DNA of 38,448 nucleotides from JAVEVH01 sp964430365 (GTDB taxonomy: Bacteria > Patescibacteriota > Dojkabacteria > SC72), in the NCBI GenBank assembly GCA_964430365.1, contig CAYSEU010000002.1, positions 1 through 38,448 on the forward strand, in the 5' to 3' direction. Of this stretch, positions 8,234 to 17,520 are shown piece after piece. The notes under the pieces are model-generated. The model was not told the DNA's origin and searched no databases. It was given only the letters and a program-made list of their open reading frames with translations. Position 1 is the first letter of the stretch, and every line of letters begins with the position of its first letter. Made by a program: the position numbers and the translations under genes.

Positions 8234-10081
8234 ATGAAAATATACAAACTGCTCAGAAAAACATTTTTGTTTTTACCATTACTACTTCTCTTCTTAACAG
8301 ATATACGTGCTGTTACATATGATTTTGAATTCATTAATACAACAACAGTAAACTATACAACAGGTAAAGATTATGTTGATGTTAATACTCAATTTCTAAG
8401 GAAAGTAAATAACAGAGAGTACCTTTTCTCTACAAAAGGAGAGAAGATATTTCATATCCCAGATTCATCTTCAGGAAAAGATTATCAAATTGAGTTAGAA
8501 AGACAGTATAAATTAGATAGCTTAGAGGTAACTAGTAATACAGGAAGCAAGATACCATATACCGTAGAAAAATTAGAATTAGGACAGGGTATGTATATTA
8601 ATGTACCTAATTACAAAACAACAACATATGGTTCTGTATATGTTGTTAACCTTAATTACAAAACTCATATATATGTACACAATGTAAAAGATTGGGTAGC
8701 TATACAGATACCTGCTCTTCATGAAGACACAGAATTCACACAAAAGGATGAAGTTTCTGGTACCACTACTAAGATAGAGTACAACCTAAATATAATTACA
8801 GATGAGAATATTTCTCCAATATCAAAAATCTTTCCTTCTAAATATACTACATCAACAAACAATGACAAAAATATCTACTCCTTCGATGGAAAAGACAGGG
8901 TTGGTGTACCTGTATATATGGAATTTGGAACAGAGAGAGTCTTTAGATTTGAAACGAAATTAAAAACACCTAAAACAGATAATATTGTTCCTGAGAAATA
9001 TTCATCTGCTCTAAGTGCCCTCTCTACAAATATATATCAAGTACCGTTACCAAGAGAGTTTGCAGAGACTAATCAAAAAGTAATGATAGAGGATATATAT
9101 CCCCAACCTAGTAAGGTAACAATAGATTTGGAGGGAAATGTAGTTGGTACTTTTGAAGTACCAGCTAACAAAGATACTGAAATTCTCATATCTGGATATA
9201 TATGGTTAGAACAGAAGGAGTATGAAAATGTGAGAAGTATTCCTAATTTAGGATATTCTGAATACAAAAATCTTGTTAGAAACGATAGTAAACTATCTCA
9301 ATATCTATTACCTACAAAATATTGGGAATCAACAGACTCCTTTATACAATCTAAAGCATCTGAGCTAACAGATGGAAAAGAGAATTTCTTAGATGTTGTT
9401 AGAAGTACATATAGATATATAAATGAGGTATTAGAGTACGACAATACAAAAGCGGAGAGTAGTAATGAGAGAATTGGTGCAAAAGCAGCACTACAAGGAG
9501 GAGCTTCAGTATGTATGGAGTACTCTGACTCTATGATTGCCCTACTTCGTGCACAGGGTATTCCCTCAAGAGCTGCTGTTGGGTATGTTGGCATTGAGGA
9601 GAAAACAGAAGAGGAGAACATACCACATCAATGGGTACAGGTATGGGTACCAGAGTATGGATGGTTAAGTATAGATCCCTCATATGAAAGTATTAATATG
9701 CAAATTGGTAGTAATATTGATTCTGTACTTTGGGAAACCTTTTTTGATGATGACGAGACTAATCTAGGTGTATATACAGCAGATAGTATAGATTTAAGTA
9801 CATTTACAAAAGAAAACTACTCTATACAAGTATATGCCATAGATGAAAAAGATATACCTGAAATAGAGACCCTACTCTCATACAGTGATATAGTATCTGA
9901 GCAAGAAGATATGAATGTAAAAGATACTCTAAATATATTAGTAAAAACTACAACTATCGGAAAAGCTTTTATAATTATATTACCAATACTAGTAGTACTA
10001 ATATTATTAATATTGTTACTCTCCCTTATTACAGTATTAATTAGAAGAACTAGAACTCAAAAAATTTCTCAAAATCAATAG
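8234..10081 (+). CDS. Exported, C-terminally anchored transglutaminase-like protein
   Basis: This looks like a surface enzyme with a papain-like transglutaminase fold, a class that includes cross-linkers, proteases and amidases. The 615-residue protein has a signal peptide (about 1-26, ending DIRA), then roughly 350 residues of beta-rich extracellular sequence. The transglutaminase core carries Cys427 in GGASVCMEYS, His465 in PHQWVQVW and Asp481 in LSIDPS, so the triad is complete. A transmembrane helix at about 578-603 and a short basic tail anchor it with the catalytic domain outside. A TAATAT box lies only eight bases before the ATG, hinting at a leaderless transcript. Its last 32 bases overlap the end of the AMP phosphorylase gene. 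The reaction and substrate cannot be told. Confidence 0.88.
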   Translation: MKIYKLLRKTFLFLPLLLLFLTDIRAVTYDFEFINTTTVNYTTGKDYVDVNTQFLRKVNNREYLFSTKGEKIFHIPDSSSGKDYQIELERQYKLDSLEVTSNTGSKIPYTVEKLELGQGMYINVPNYKTTTYGSVYVVNLNYKTHIYVHNVKDWVAIQIPALHEDTEFTQKDEVSGTTTKIEYNLNIITDENISPISKIFPSKYTTSTNNDKNIYSFDGKDRVGVPVYMEFGTERVFRFETKLKTPKTDNIVPEKYSSALSALSTNIYQVPLPREFAETNQKVMIEDIYPQPSKVTIDLEGNVVGTFEVPANKDTEILISGYIWLEQKEYENVRSIPNLGYSEYKNLVRNDSKLSQYLLPTKYWESTDSFIQSKASELTDGKENFLDVVRSTYRYINEVLEYDNTKAESSNERIGAKAALQGGASVCMEYSDSMIALLRAQGIPSRAAVGYVGIEEKTEEENIPHQWVQVWVPEYGWLSIDPSYESINMQIGSNIDSVLWETFFDDDETNLGVYTADSIDLSTFTKENYSIQVYAIDEKDIPEIETLLSYSDIVSEQEDMNVKDTLNILVKTTTIGKAFIIILPILVVLILLILLLSLITVLIRRTRTQKISQNQ

Positions 10082-11558
10082 CCTTAATACCATCTTCCAT
10101 TCTATCTTTAGTAGTAGCATATAGGGTCATTAGAGTATCTCCCTTTACTACCTTATCCCCTGGCATCTTATTAAAATATATACCAGCTTCTTTTATCTTT
10201 GGTGTACCCAATGATCTAGCAACTTCTACTATTTCTCTAGTACAGATGTTCTTTAGATCCCCGCTCTTTATAGACTTAACCTCATACGTAAGAGAACCGA
10301 GTTTAATATCAGAAGACTTAATCATTTTCTTCTCTCCCTGTGCTTTAGCTATATCCCAGAATTTCTTCAATGCTTTACCTGAATCTAATAGTTCTAGAGC
10401 AAATTTTTTACCCATACCCTTTTTAGCCTTACCATTGTTCTCAAATATAATAGATGCCATCTCTACCACTATATCTTCTAACTCCTCCGAACGTTTCTCA
10501 TCTCTTTCAAGTATCTTTAAACACTCCTTCATTTCTAAAAGAGGACCTACTCCATTACCATCTGGTCCCTTAACTATCCTTTTGTATGTTACACACTTTA
10601 TACCAAACCTATGGAAGAGTTTCTCAAATTCTCTACTTAAAAATTCCAGATCATCTGGCTTCTCTAATTTAGTACCCTTACCATATGGTAAATCTATTAG
10701 AACAAATGTAGAACCCATTGCTATTTTCTTAGCAACAATACTTACTAATACTTTCTGAAATTCCTGTATCCTTAAAGATCTCTCTACATTAATGATTTCA
10801 TCATCAGCAGGAGCTAAATAGAGTGAACCTCCCCATATCATACAAGCCCCTGTTTTCTCTACAACCTCATATACTTGCTCTTTAGTAAGTGACACTGGCA
10901 TTACACTCTCTATTATATCCGTGGTACCTGCTGGAGAAGTTATTGCCCTTGTAGAAGTATTAGGTACTACTAGACCACCTGCCGCTAATATTGGGACTAA
11001 GGTTGGAGTTATACCTTTACCTGCTGTTCCTCCTATTGAATGCTTATCAACTACCAATCCTTTATTATCTTTAATATATTTAAAGTCTAAAATCTCTCCT
11101 GATTGAGCCATGCCTTTTGTCATCCAAGTTATCTCATCGTCATCAAAACCTGGACTAAAGAAAGTAGCCACAAAAAATGCTACCTCCGTCTCCTTAAGCC
11201 TCCTAGACCCTATATCTTCCATAATGGAAAGTAATTCCTCCTCATTTAGCCTATGACCCGAGATCTTTTTCCTAAGAGCTTCAAGTGACTTAGTAGGAGC
11301 AGGGATATCAAGTAGTATCTTCCTACCCTCTGGGATATGATACTCATCCGTTAATTCCTCATACAGACCTACTTCTCCAATCTCTACCTCACTATCTGTA
11401 ATTATAACTTTTACGTAAAGTTCTATATCCTTAAAACCAAGTAAAAGGACCTCACCCTCTTTAACTCCTAAGTCATCCGCATCTTCACTATGCATCAAAA
11501 CAAACAAGTTCTTACCCGCTCCTAGATCAAATTTCTTACTCTTAAGGTATAGTGCCAT
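10050..11558 (-). CDS. deoA: AMP phosphorylase (archaeal DeoA type)
   Basis: AMP phosphorylase splits nucleoside 5'-monophosphates with phosphate to give the base and ribose-1,5-bisphosphate. The 502 residues match the archaeal-type enzyme rather than the roughly 430-residue thymidine phosphorylases. An extra N-terminal domain covers about 1-88. The conserved core includes DKHSIGGTAGKG at 171-182, SRAITSPAGTTD-like sequence near 202-214 (read as TRAITSPAGT) and WGGSLYLAPADD at 242-253. The gene lies 17 bases after the ribose-1,5-bisphosphate isomerase gene on the same strand, the next enzyme of the same pathway, which supports the AMP rather than thymidine assignment. It is the last gene of a minus-strand run, and its 3' end overlaps the convergent transglutaminase gene by 32 bases. 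Confidence 0.92.
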   Translation of the reverse strand: MALYLKSKKFDLGAGKNLFVLMHSEDADDLGVKEGEVLLLGFKDIELYVKVIITDSEVEIGEVGLYEELTDEYHIPEGRKILLDIPAPTKSLEALRKKISGHRLNEEELLSIMEDIGSRRLKETEVAFFVATFFSPGFDDDEITWMTKGMAQSGEILDFKYIKDNKGLVVDKHSIGGTAGKGITPTLVPILAAGGLVVPNTSTRAITSPAGTTDIIESVMPVSLTKEQVYEVVEKTGACMIWGGSLYLAPADDEIINVERSLRIQEFQKVLVSIVAKKIAMGSTFVLIDLPYGKGTKLEKPDDLEFLSREFEKLFHRFGIKCVTYKRIVKGPDGNGVGPLLEMKECLKILERDEKRSEELEDIVVEMASIIFENNGKAKKGMGKKFALELLDSGKALKKFWDIAKAQGEKKMIKSSDIKLGSLTYEVKSIKSGDLKNICTREIVEVARSLGTPKIKEAGIYFNKMPGDKVVKGDTLMTLYATTKDRMEDGIKAIDFEKFFEF

Positions 11559-11575
11559 ATTTTTAATATTTTAAA

Positions 11576-12520
11576 TTAATCATTAAAAAGCCAAGTATAT
11601 TTAGCTTTAACAATATCATGTATCTCTTCTGGTTTAATAATACCAAATTCAGTCATAAAAGCAGTAATGAGTTTAGCATCAACTATCTCAAACGCAGGGT
11701 TATACATCTTAAGCTCTTTTGGTGCCTCACTCCATAATTCATCATCTTCACGAATTTCTATAGAAATATCTTTAGCTTTAATATATGGATCAACCTTTAA
11801 AAGCGGTGAAACTACATACAACGGTTTACTTGCTAAGTTAGCTGCCATACCTATACCCCAACTCCCAATCTTATTTATACAGTACCCATCTAGTGTAATC
11901 TGGTCACAACCGATAAAGATTGCATCTATAGGAATAGAGCCTCTACCAATAATGAAAGACTCAGCAGCACTATCCGCTATCATAGTGGTAGAAATACCGT
12001 CGTCTAGGAGACTTTTAGCAGTAGTTCTTCCCTGAAAAAGAGGTCTAGTCTCTGTACAAACAACATCAAACGAGCTACTTACTTCCCCTATCCCTTTTAA
12101 TATTGCTACAGCAGTAGATGAGTGACAGTGAGTAAGAACATTTTCAAAATGCTTAACATATGGAAGACCTAACTCTACTACACTTCGCTTAGAATCAGAT
12201 ATTTTAAATAGATACTCATCACAGTAATCTAATAGCTGTTGTTTCATATCATTAATGGAGTGTAAATCATCCTTCTTCTTTTTAAATAGATAAGCTACAT
12301 ACTTAACTCCATTTCTTGCTAATGGCTCATTTAATCTCGCATTAGCTAATTTGTTACCTACTCTTTCTAACTCATTGTAAAACAGCTCTTTATCTTGAAC
12401 ATTAGATTCTTCAATGAAAATCTTCATACCTTCTAATGTAGCAATGGCTACATTGGTGGCACCCTGTATGTTCAATTCTTTTATATCTTTTTCAATATCT
12501 AATATCTGTTTAACACTCAT
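11576..12520 (-). CDS. Ribose-1,5-bisphosphate isomerase (e2b2/IF-2B family)
   Basis: The enzyme converts ribose-1,5-bisphosphate to ribulose-1,5-bisphosphate, the substrate of RuBisCO. A TTG at 12535 extends the frame, but the ATG at 12520 gives 314 residues and an N-terminus (MSVKQILDIEKDIKELNI) that lines up with archaeal homologues. From that ATG, the catalytic cysteine is Cys132 in THCHSS and the catalytic aspartate is Asp206 in GCDQITLDG. TETRPLFQGR, also diagnostic of this branch, lies between them. The ATG comes one base after the stop of the beta-CASP nuclease gene, and AMP phosphorylase follows. eIF2B-like and methylthioribose-1-phosphate isomerase paralogues are possible, but the motifs and the neighbour favour this assignment. 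Confidence 0.9.
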   Translation of the reverse strand: MSVKQILDIEKDIKELNIQGATNVAIATLEGMKIFIEESNVQDKELFYNELERVGNKLANARLNEPLARNGVKYVAYLFKKKKDDLHSINDMKQQLLDYCDEYLFKISDSKRSVVELGLPYVKHFENVLTHCHSSTAVAILKGIGEVSSSFDVVCTETRPLFQGRTTAKSLLDDGISTTMIADSAAESFIIGRGSIPIDAIFIGCDQITLDGYCINKIGSWGIGMAANLASKPLYVVSPLLKVDPYIKAKDISIEIREDDELWSEAPKELKMYNPAFEIVDAKLITAFMTEFGIIKPEEIHDIVKAKYTWLFND

Positions 12521-12521
12521 C

Positions 12522-13949
12522 TTACTTAAGATCAAACTCTTCGTTTAATTTAGGTATATCAACATCTACCCCAAGTTCAGATTTAATATTAGTACCGAAA
12601 CCAATAGCGATTTCTTCATCAGCATGTACAATGAAAATCCTTTTAGGAGAATGACCAAAACTTCTTAACCAATATCTTAGATCTCTTTGATCCCCATGAG
12701 CAGAAAATCCACCTAAGGTATGAATTTGTGCTTTAACCTGTAAAGTTTGTCCCATTACCCTTACTTCAGGACTTTTCTCTACAATCTTTCTACCTAATGT
12801 ACCCTCTACTTGATATCCAACAAATATCATATGAGTATTTTCCTTCTCAATATGGTTCTTAATATGATGTACTATTCTTCCTCCTGTACACATACCACTT
12901 CCAGCAATAATGACAACTCCCTTTTTTGATATTAATCTCTTAGATTCCTCAGCAGAATCAACTGCAACTAGCCCTGGGAAATGAAATGGATCATCTCCTT
13001 TTTCTAACAATCTTCTAGCATCTTCATCGTAGAAAGTAGGATACTGTTTAAAAACGGCAGTAGCTTTAGATGCCATAGGACTATCTAAATACACCTCTAA
13101 GTTATTTAATAGCTTGTTTTCAACAAACAGATTTATCTCATACAAGATTTCTTGGGTTCTTTCAATAGCGAAAGAAGGTATTAAAACATTACCACCCTCC
13201 TCCTGTGCCTGTTTTAATATGGAAAGTAATTCTAAGACAGTCTCATCCTTATTCTTATGCAACCTATTACCATATGTAGCTTCACATATTACATAGTCAG
13301 CCTCTCTTACTAAGTCTGGATCTCTTACAATTCTTGCACCAGGTTGCCCTAAGTCTCCACTAAAGACAATTTTTCTATCCCTACCCTCGGCTGTCTTTAT
13401 CCAAAACTCAATCATTGCGGAACCTAGTATATGTCCGGCATCTCTCATTCTAAATTCAACACCTTTCTTTAAATCAACAGATGAACCGTATGGGTATACA
13501 TCAAAGAGTTCGAGCATACCTTCTACATCTGTTTCAGAAAAAAGAGGCTTCCTCTCTGCATAGAGCGAACCTTCCTCTGAAAGATTCTTAGATGGTCTTT
13601 CCGTTTTACTTTTAGATTGCCATCTCTCATACTCCTCTTGTTGTAACTTCGCAGAATCTAACAACACAATCTTAGCTAAATCTCTAGTTGGTTGAGTACC
13701 AATAATACGACCCTTAAATCCCTGTTTAATAAGTATAGGAATTCTCCCACAATGATCATAGTGAGCATGTGTTAGAAATATAGCATCCAACTGAGTTGGA
13801 TCAAATGGGAAGGGCTCATAATTAAGTGTATTTAACTCATCTTTACCTTGGAAAGCACCACAGTCTACTAAAAATTTGTACGAACCGGTATCCACATAGT
13901 AACAGGAACCTGTAACTGTTCTGGCAGCTCCACAGAATTTCAATTTCAT
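12522..13949 (-). CDS. Beta-CASP metallo-beta-lactamase-fold ribonuclease
   Basis: Members of this family (archaeal CPSF and bacterial homologues) are zinc-dependent RNA-cleaving enzymes. The 475-residue protein has the metal site THAHYDH (His61, His63, Asp65, His66), His173 in AGHILGS, Asp199 in FSGDLGQ and a late histidine, His442, in VHADEE. The beta-CASP insert carries DSPMASKAT at 289-297 and AGSGMCTGGRIVHH at 349-362. An RMM-type end, TLGGFSAHGDQ, is at 411-421. All expected residues are present. It has no N-terminal KH domains, unlike archaeal CPSF1. It follows cca by 33 bases and precedes the R15P isomerase, so RNA turnover and nucleotide salvage may share a transcript. The substrate is unknown. 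Confidence 0.92.
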   Translation of the reverse strand: MKLKFCGAARTVTGSCYYVDTGSYKFLVDCGAFQGKDELNTLNYEPFPFDPTQLDAIFLTHAHYDHCGRIPILIKQGFKGRIIGTQPTRDLAKIVLLDSAKLQQEEYERWQSKSKTERPSKNLSEEGSLYAERKPLFSETDVEGMLELFDVYPYGSSVDLKKGVEFRMRDAGHILGSAMIEFWIKTAEGRDRKIVFSGDLGQPGARIVRDPDLVREADYVICEATYGNRLHKNKDETVLELLSILKQAQEEGGNVLIPSFAIERTQEILYEINLFVENKLLNNLEVYLDSPMASKATAVFKQYPTFYDEDARRLLEKGDDPFHFPGLVAVDSAEESKRLISKKGVVIIAGSGMCTGGRIVHHIKNHIEKENTHMIFVGYQVEGTLGRKIVEKSPEVRVMGQTLQVKAQIHTLGGFSAHGDQRDLRYWLRSFGHSPKRIFIVHADEEIAIGFGTNIKSELGVDVDIPKLNEEFDLK

Positions 13950-13982
13950 ATCAGGCAGTTAACAAAATTAATTATTCTAATA

Positions 13983-15395
13983 TTACAACATATGCTTAGC
14001 TTCATCCAACAATTTCTCTTTTGTATTCATTAAAGGATCCTCAATAACTATATCTAGTAATCTTTTTAATATACTTCCCATCTGAGGACCAGGTTTAACA
14101 CCAATACTTTGTAAATCCTCTCCCTTAATATCTAAGTCCGTAACCTTTAATACCATATCCTGTGCTCTTACCCTAGAAATATGTCTCTGTAACTCAGTAA
14201 TTTCCTCTGGTTGAAAAGGTGAATTAGGATTAGATGTAGCATCCGCTATTCTTAATTTAAAAAGGTCTTCAACATTCTCTTCCCCTACCCTATTTAAAAA
14301 TCTTCTAACAGCAGAATCACTCCACTGACTTAAAGAAATCTCTCCCTCTTTCTTACTTTCTAGTTGAGAATGAGGATAGTAGAACATATGGTTGCGAACC
14401 AATAGCTTAGTTCTCTCTATCTCCGATTTAGAAAACTTTAAACGCTTCATAATATCCTCAACCATTCCCATACCTACAACATCATGACCATAGAAATGAC
14501 CATTACCCATATCTGTTCTAGGTTTAGCAATATCATGTAGTAATGCAGCTAATTTAACAGAATCTTCGGCAAAATCACATGTTCTTAAACTATGTGTATA
14601 TACATCGTGAGCATGAAAGAGCTTCTGTTCAACACCATATCCCTCCAGTAACTCAGGAAGGAAGATATTTAACAGTCCTGTTTGTCTCATTAGCTCTATC
14701 CCCTTAGAAGGCTTAGGAGAATTTAAAAGTAATTTCATAAATTCGTCCCTAATTCTTTCCATAGATACCTGTTTCGCTATAGGTAAACTTTGCTTAATAG
14801 CATTGAAAGTCTCTCCCTCTATTTCAAAATCTAACTGAGAGGCTAATCTACAAGCCTTAAAAGCCCTTAAACCATCCTCTTTGAATCTTTCAATTGGTGT
14901 ACCTACAGCCCTAATTAATTTCATATTAATATCTGTAATACCACTAAAAGGATCATGTATATCCCACTCTCTTTCTACCTCTTCTCCATCTAAAAGGTCA
15001 GAAGAAAGATCCAGTGCCATGGCATTAATTGTGAAATCTCTCCTTCCTAAATCCTTATCCAAATCATTTACAAACTCTACCTTACTAGGCCATCTACCAT
15101 CTATATACTCCGCTTCACTTCTAAAAGTAGTAACCTCTACCTCTCTATTCTCACCATCAATATCTTCTACTAGAGCTATTACAGTGCCAAACTTTGCCCC
15201 AGTAGAAACAGCTTTAGGAAAAAGTTCTAACATCTCATCTGGAAGCGCATTAGTAGCTAAATCAAAATCATGGGGCTTTTTACCCATAACGATATCTCTA
15301 ATTGCTCCCCCAACAAGATATACATCATATCCTTCTTTAGAAAGTATTCTTGCTACCTTCTGTACATATTTGGGAATTGTAAACTTTATTTTCAT
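13983..15395 (-). CDS. cca: CCA tRNA nucleotidyltransferase with HD domain
   Basis: This adds or repairs the 3' CCA of tRNAs; the one tRNA in the window does not encode CCA, so the activity is needed. The frame is open to 15425, but the ATG at 15395 has AAGGAG nine bases upstream and its ATGA overlaps the stop of the preceding gene, so it is the start (470 residues). From it, GGAIRD at 29-34 and the metal-binding DFD at 43-45 define the class II nucleotidyltransferase head. The RRDFTINAMA motif follows around 118-127, and an HD phosphohydrolase-like domain (LLHDIAKPRTD) lies around 280. A poly(A) polymerase role cannot be excluded by eye. Confidence 0.93.
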   Translation of the reverse strand: MKIKFTIPKYVQKVARILSKEGYDVYLVGGAIRDIVMGKKPHDFDLATNALPDEMLELFPKAVSTGAKFGTVIALVEDIDGENREVEVTTFRSEAEYIDGRWPSKVEFVNDLDKDLGRRDFTINAMALDLSSDLLDGEEVEREWDIHDPFSGITDINMKLIRAVGTPIERFKEDGLRAFKACRLASQLDFEIEGETFNAIKQSLPIAKQVSMERIRDEFMKLLLNSPKPSKGIELMRQTGLLNIFLPELLEGYGVEQKLFHAHDVYTHSLRTCDFAEDSVKLAALLHDIAKPRTDMGNGHFYGHDVVGMGMVEDIMKRLKFSKSEIERTKLLVRNHMFYYPHSQLESKKEGEISLSQWSDSAVRRFLNRVGEENVEDLFKLRIADATSNPNSPFQPEEITELQRHISRVRAQDMVLKVTDLDIKGEDLQSIGVKPGPQMGSILKRLLDIVIEDPLMNTKEKLLDEAKHML

Positions 15396-16567
15396 TTTAT
15401 TAATCTCCTTAATAGATAGTACCAAAGTAGAGGGAATACAACAAGAAAAGGAAACATATTAATACTTGTTTGGGGTAATTTTTTAATACCTAGAACTTCC
15501 CCACCACTCTCTTCTACCTCTATAAATACATCCTCCTGAGCTGTATCTTCCTCAATCTCTTCTAATATAATCTCTCCACTGTACAACGTATACGGTATTC
15601 TTGTAACACAGAAACTATCCATATGTGGCTTAACCCTTGAACCAATATATGATAGATATTCACTATCCTTTTCTCTTACACCCGCAACTATTACAGACTC
15701 TCCAACATAGTTAGATTCCATATGTTCACCTTTCACTGCACACTGTTGATTTTCGTTAGGATCATATATCCCTGCATACCCTAAATTTAAACTCTCCCCT
15801 ACCTCTAACTCATACTCATATATATATTCTTCGTTAGGATTAAAATCTCTTACTAACGAATACTGATTATGAGTAAAGACAGTATCTTTTAATGGAATAT
15901 CTGAATCGTTTCTTACATATACCCTTACTAAGACGGATTCCTCATTCCTTTGTGCTTCCCACTTTATAAACTGAAGGGCAGGTCTAACATATACCCTATC
16001 TAGTATCATTCCTCCATCAAATCCCCCTCCATTCTTAACTACTCCTACACCTGGATATGTCTTTACTATCCCATCTCTTGGATAGTTGTAGATTATATAT
16101 TTAATAGGGATACTCTCATACTCTCCATCTATATACAAAAGCTCTCTTAAATCTCCATTAGTAATATCCTGCTTGGAAAGTAATACCTTCAAGGAAGTAA
16201 CATTTATATCCTCCCCTACCCTATTCTCCGACCAATATATGAAATCTAAAGATGAGTATGGTGGAAGAGCAACCCTATCATACACATTCCAATTTCTAAC
16301 TAATCCATACCTCCAATCATCATCTGTTACATCTGAAATATTAATATGTGAAAGTATCCAACTACTACTAGTGCCTGAAACTTTAGATATGTCATACTCA
16401 ACACAGTTAGAACACTTTTCACTTTCTAAAAGATCTCCAATACCATATCCTAATGTATCAAAATACCTATTGTATGTAATATCTCCATCATTAGAGAAGT
16501 AAGAGTCTGCGAAAACAGTATTTATACATAAAAAGAGTAAAACAAAACAAAGTAAGATCTTTCTCAT
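15392..16567 (-). CDS. Exported 391-aa surface protein with LPQTS sortase-like tail
   Basis: I recognise the architecture, not the family. A signal peptide covers about 1-20 (cut near VFA-DS). The body is beta-rich, with two close cysteines (CSNC) near residue 33. An Ig-like or DUF11-like segment around 205-265 contains VRVYVRNDSDIPLKD. The C-terminus has LPQTS at 364-368, a hydrophobic stretch and the basic end RRLIK. This is the three-part layout of a sortase signal, although the fifth residue is Ser rather than Gly. It may simply be anchored by the helix. The stop overlaps the cca start, an odd pairing of surface and tRNA genes that suggests only shared transcription. Confidence 0.82.
   Translation of the reverse strand: MRKILLCFVLLFLCINTVFADSYFSNDGDITYNRYFDTLGYGIGDLLESEKCSNCVEYDISKVSGTSSSWILSHINISDVTDDDWRYGLVRNWNVYDRVALPPYSSLDFIYWSENRVGEDINVTSLKVLLSKQDITNGDLRELLYIDGEYESIPIKYIIYNYPRDGIVKTYPGVGVVKNGGGFDGGMILDRVYVRPALQFIKWEAQRNEESVLVRVYVRNDSDIPLKDTVFTHNQYSLVRDFNPNEEYIYEYELEVGESLNLGYAGIYDPNENQQCAVKGEHMESNYVGESVIVAGVREKDSEYLSYIGSRVKPHMDSFCVTRIPYTLYSGEIILEEIEEDTAQEDVFIEVEESGGEVLGIKKLPQTSINMFPFLVVFPLLWYYLLRRLIK
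15405..15410 (-). promoter_or_regulatory. Ribosome binding site that fixes the cca start
   Basis: The minus strand reads AAGGAG nine bases before the ATG at 15395, inside the 3' end of the upstream surface-protein gene. No comparable site precedes the longer ATG at 15425. The short start also overlaps the upstream stop as ATGA, the pattern of coupled translation. Confidence 0.72.
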
Positions 16568-16624
16568 TAGATACCCAAACTTAATTTAGATATCTAATTT
16601 TAAAGAGTAAAGATTAAAAAGTAC

Positions 16625-17479
16625 TTAAATATTCCTTTCCCATTTTTTACGATCTATCCTATCTAACTCTAGACCTTTTTGAAGAATGCTAACTAAGATA
16701 ACTACAAACATAATTGCACTCACTCCAAATATTACAAAATCATACTGAGTTAACCAGTGTCCGTATACATCAAAATATTTAACAGGGAGAAAGAAAAGAA
16801 CGATAGTAAATATTATCCCTATTATCCTCATTTCAGTTGGACCAAATAGCCCAAATGAGTATTTAAATTCATTCTGAACATATGTTACTAATTCTACATG
16901 GGCCATTAAAACCAGATACATTATTCCAAAAAGCATAGCAATCTCTATCTTTACATATCCAGAGAGTCCTAACCCCAAACTAAATATTATTACAGCAACA
17001 CTATCAACAATATGATCTATGTAATACCCAAAGTTAGGCCTAGTCCTTTTCCTATACCTTGCTAAACTACCATCAAAGCTATCTCCAAACCAATTAAGAA
17101 ATAGCCCAATTATTACAAGCACAAGGTAGTAATGATTCATAAAACCTAAGATAAAACCCATTGCGGTCATAACATAGCCAATAATACCCAACCCTGTTAA
17201 AAGGTCTGGTGTAACCCACATAGGAATCCTTGGACATATCCACTCTTTAGCTTTCTCTTCCATATTAGCAGTAATGCCCGTATTTATTGCATTTTGATCA
17301 TCCCTTCTATACTCTACTTTCAACTTACTAATCTGTTCTCTAATTTCCCTTTCTAATGTTTTATTAAAACCCATTGTAACCCTATCTATAAATTCTTCGA
17401 CAGATTTAACATCAAAAATGTTAAATTCATGCTCATCTTTCTTCCTATTCTCATTCCCATTATTTTTTATTCCGAACAT
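16625..17479 (-). CDS. CDP-alcohol phosphatidyltransferase family membrane protein
   Basis: These integral membrane enzymes join a CDP-linked lipid to an alcohol to make phospholipid headgroups. The signature DGx2AR...Gx3Dx3D is present from Asp136 to Asp159 (DGSLAR, then G151, D155 and D159). The gap between the Arg and the Gly is nine residues rather than the eight of PgsA/PssA. About six transmembrane segments follow from residue 91. The first 80 residues are hydrophilic and partly helical, and are not part of the catalytic fold. The alcohol acceptor cannot be told; phosphatidylglycerophosphate, phosphatidylserine and phosphatidylinositol-type products are all possible. An extended -10 box lies upstream. 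Confidence 0.9.
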   Translation of the reverse strand: MFGIKNNGNENRKKDEHEFNIFDVKSVEEFIDRVTMGFNKTLEREIREQISKLKVEYRRDDQNAINTGITANMEEKAKEWICPRIPMWVTPDLLTGLGIIGYVMTAMGFILGFMNHYYLVLVIIGLFLNWFGDSFDGSLARYRKRTRPNFGYYIDHIVDSVAVIIFSLGLGLSGYVKIEIAMLFGIMYLVLMAHVELVTYVQNEFKYSFGLFGPTEMRIIGIIFTIVLFFLPVKYFDVYGHWLTQYDFVIFGVSAIMFVVILVSILQKGLELDRIDRKKWERNI

Positions 17480-17511
17480 CTATTTCAAACCTATTTAATT
17501 TAGATAAACAT

Positions 17512-17520
17512 ATTATATCA
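17512..17520 (-). promoter_or_regulatory. Extended -10 promoter of the CDP-alcohol phosphatidyltransferase gene
   Basis: The minus strand reads TGATATAAT, perfect TGN plus TATAAT, about 33 bases before the ATG. The same nonamer precedes tRNA-Ser and rpsU. No matching -35 was found. Confidence 0.55.

Noticed and set aside
16586..16597. Palindrome TTAGATATCTAA upstream of the 391-aa surface gene
   Set aside because: A 12-bp AT-rich palindrome is not striking in this base composition, and it occurs without a second copy nearby.
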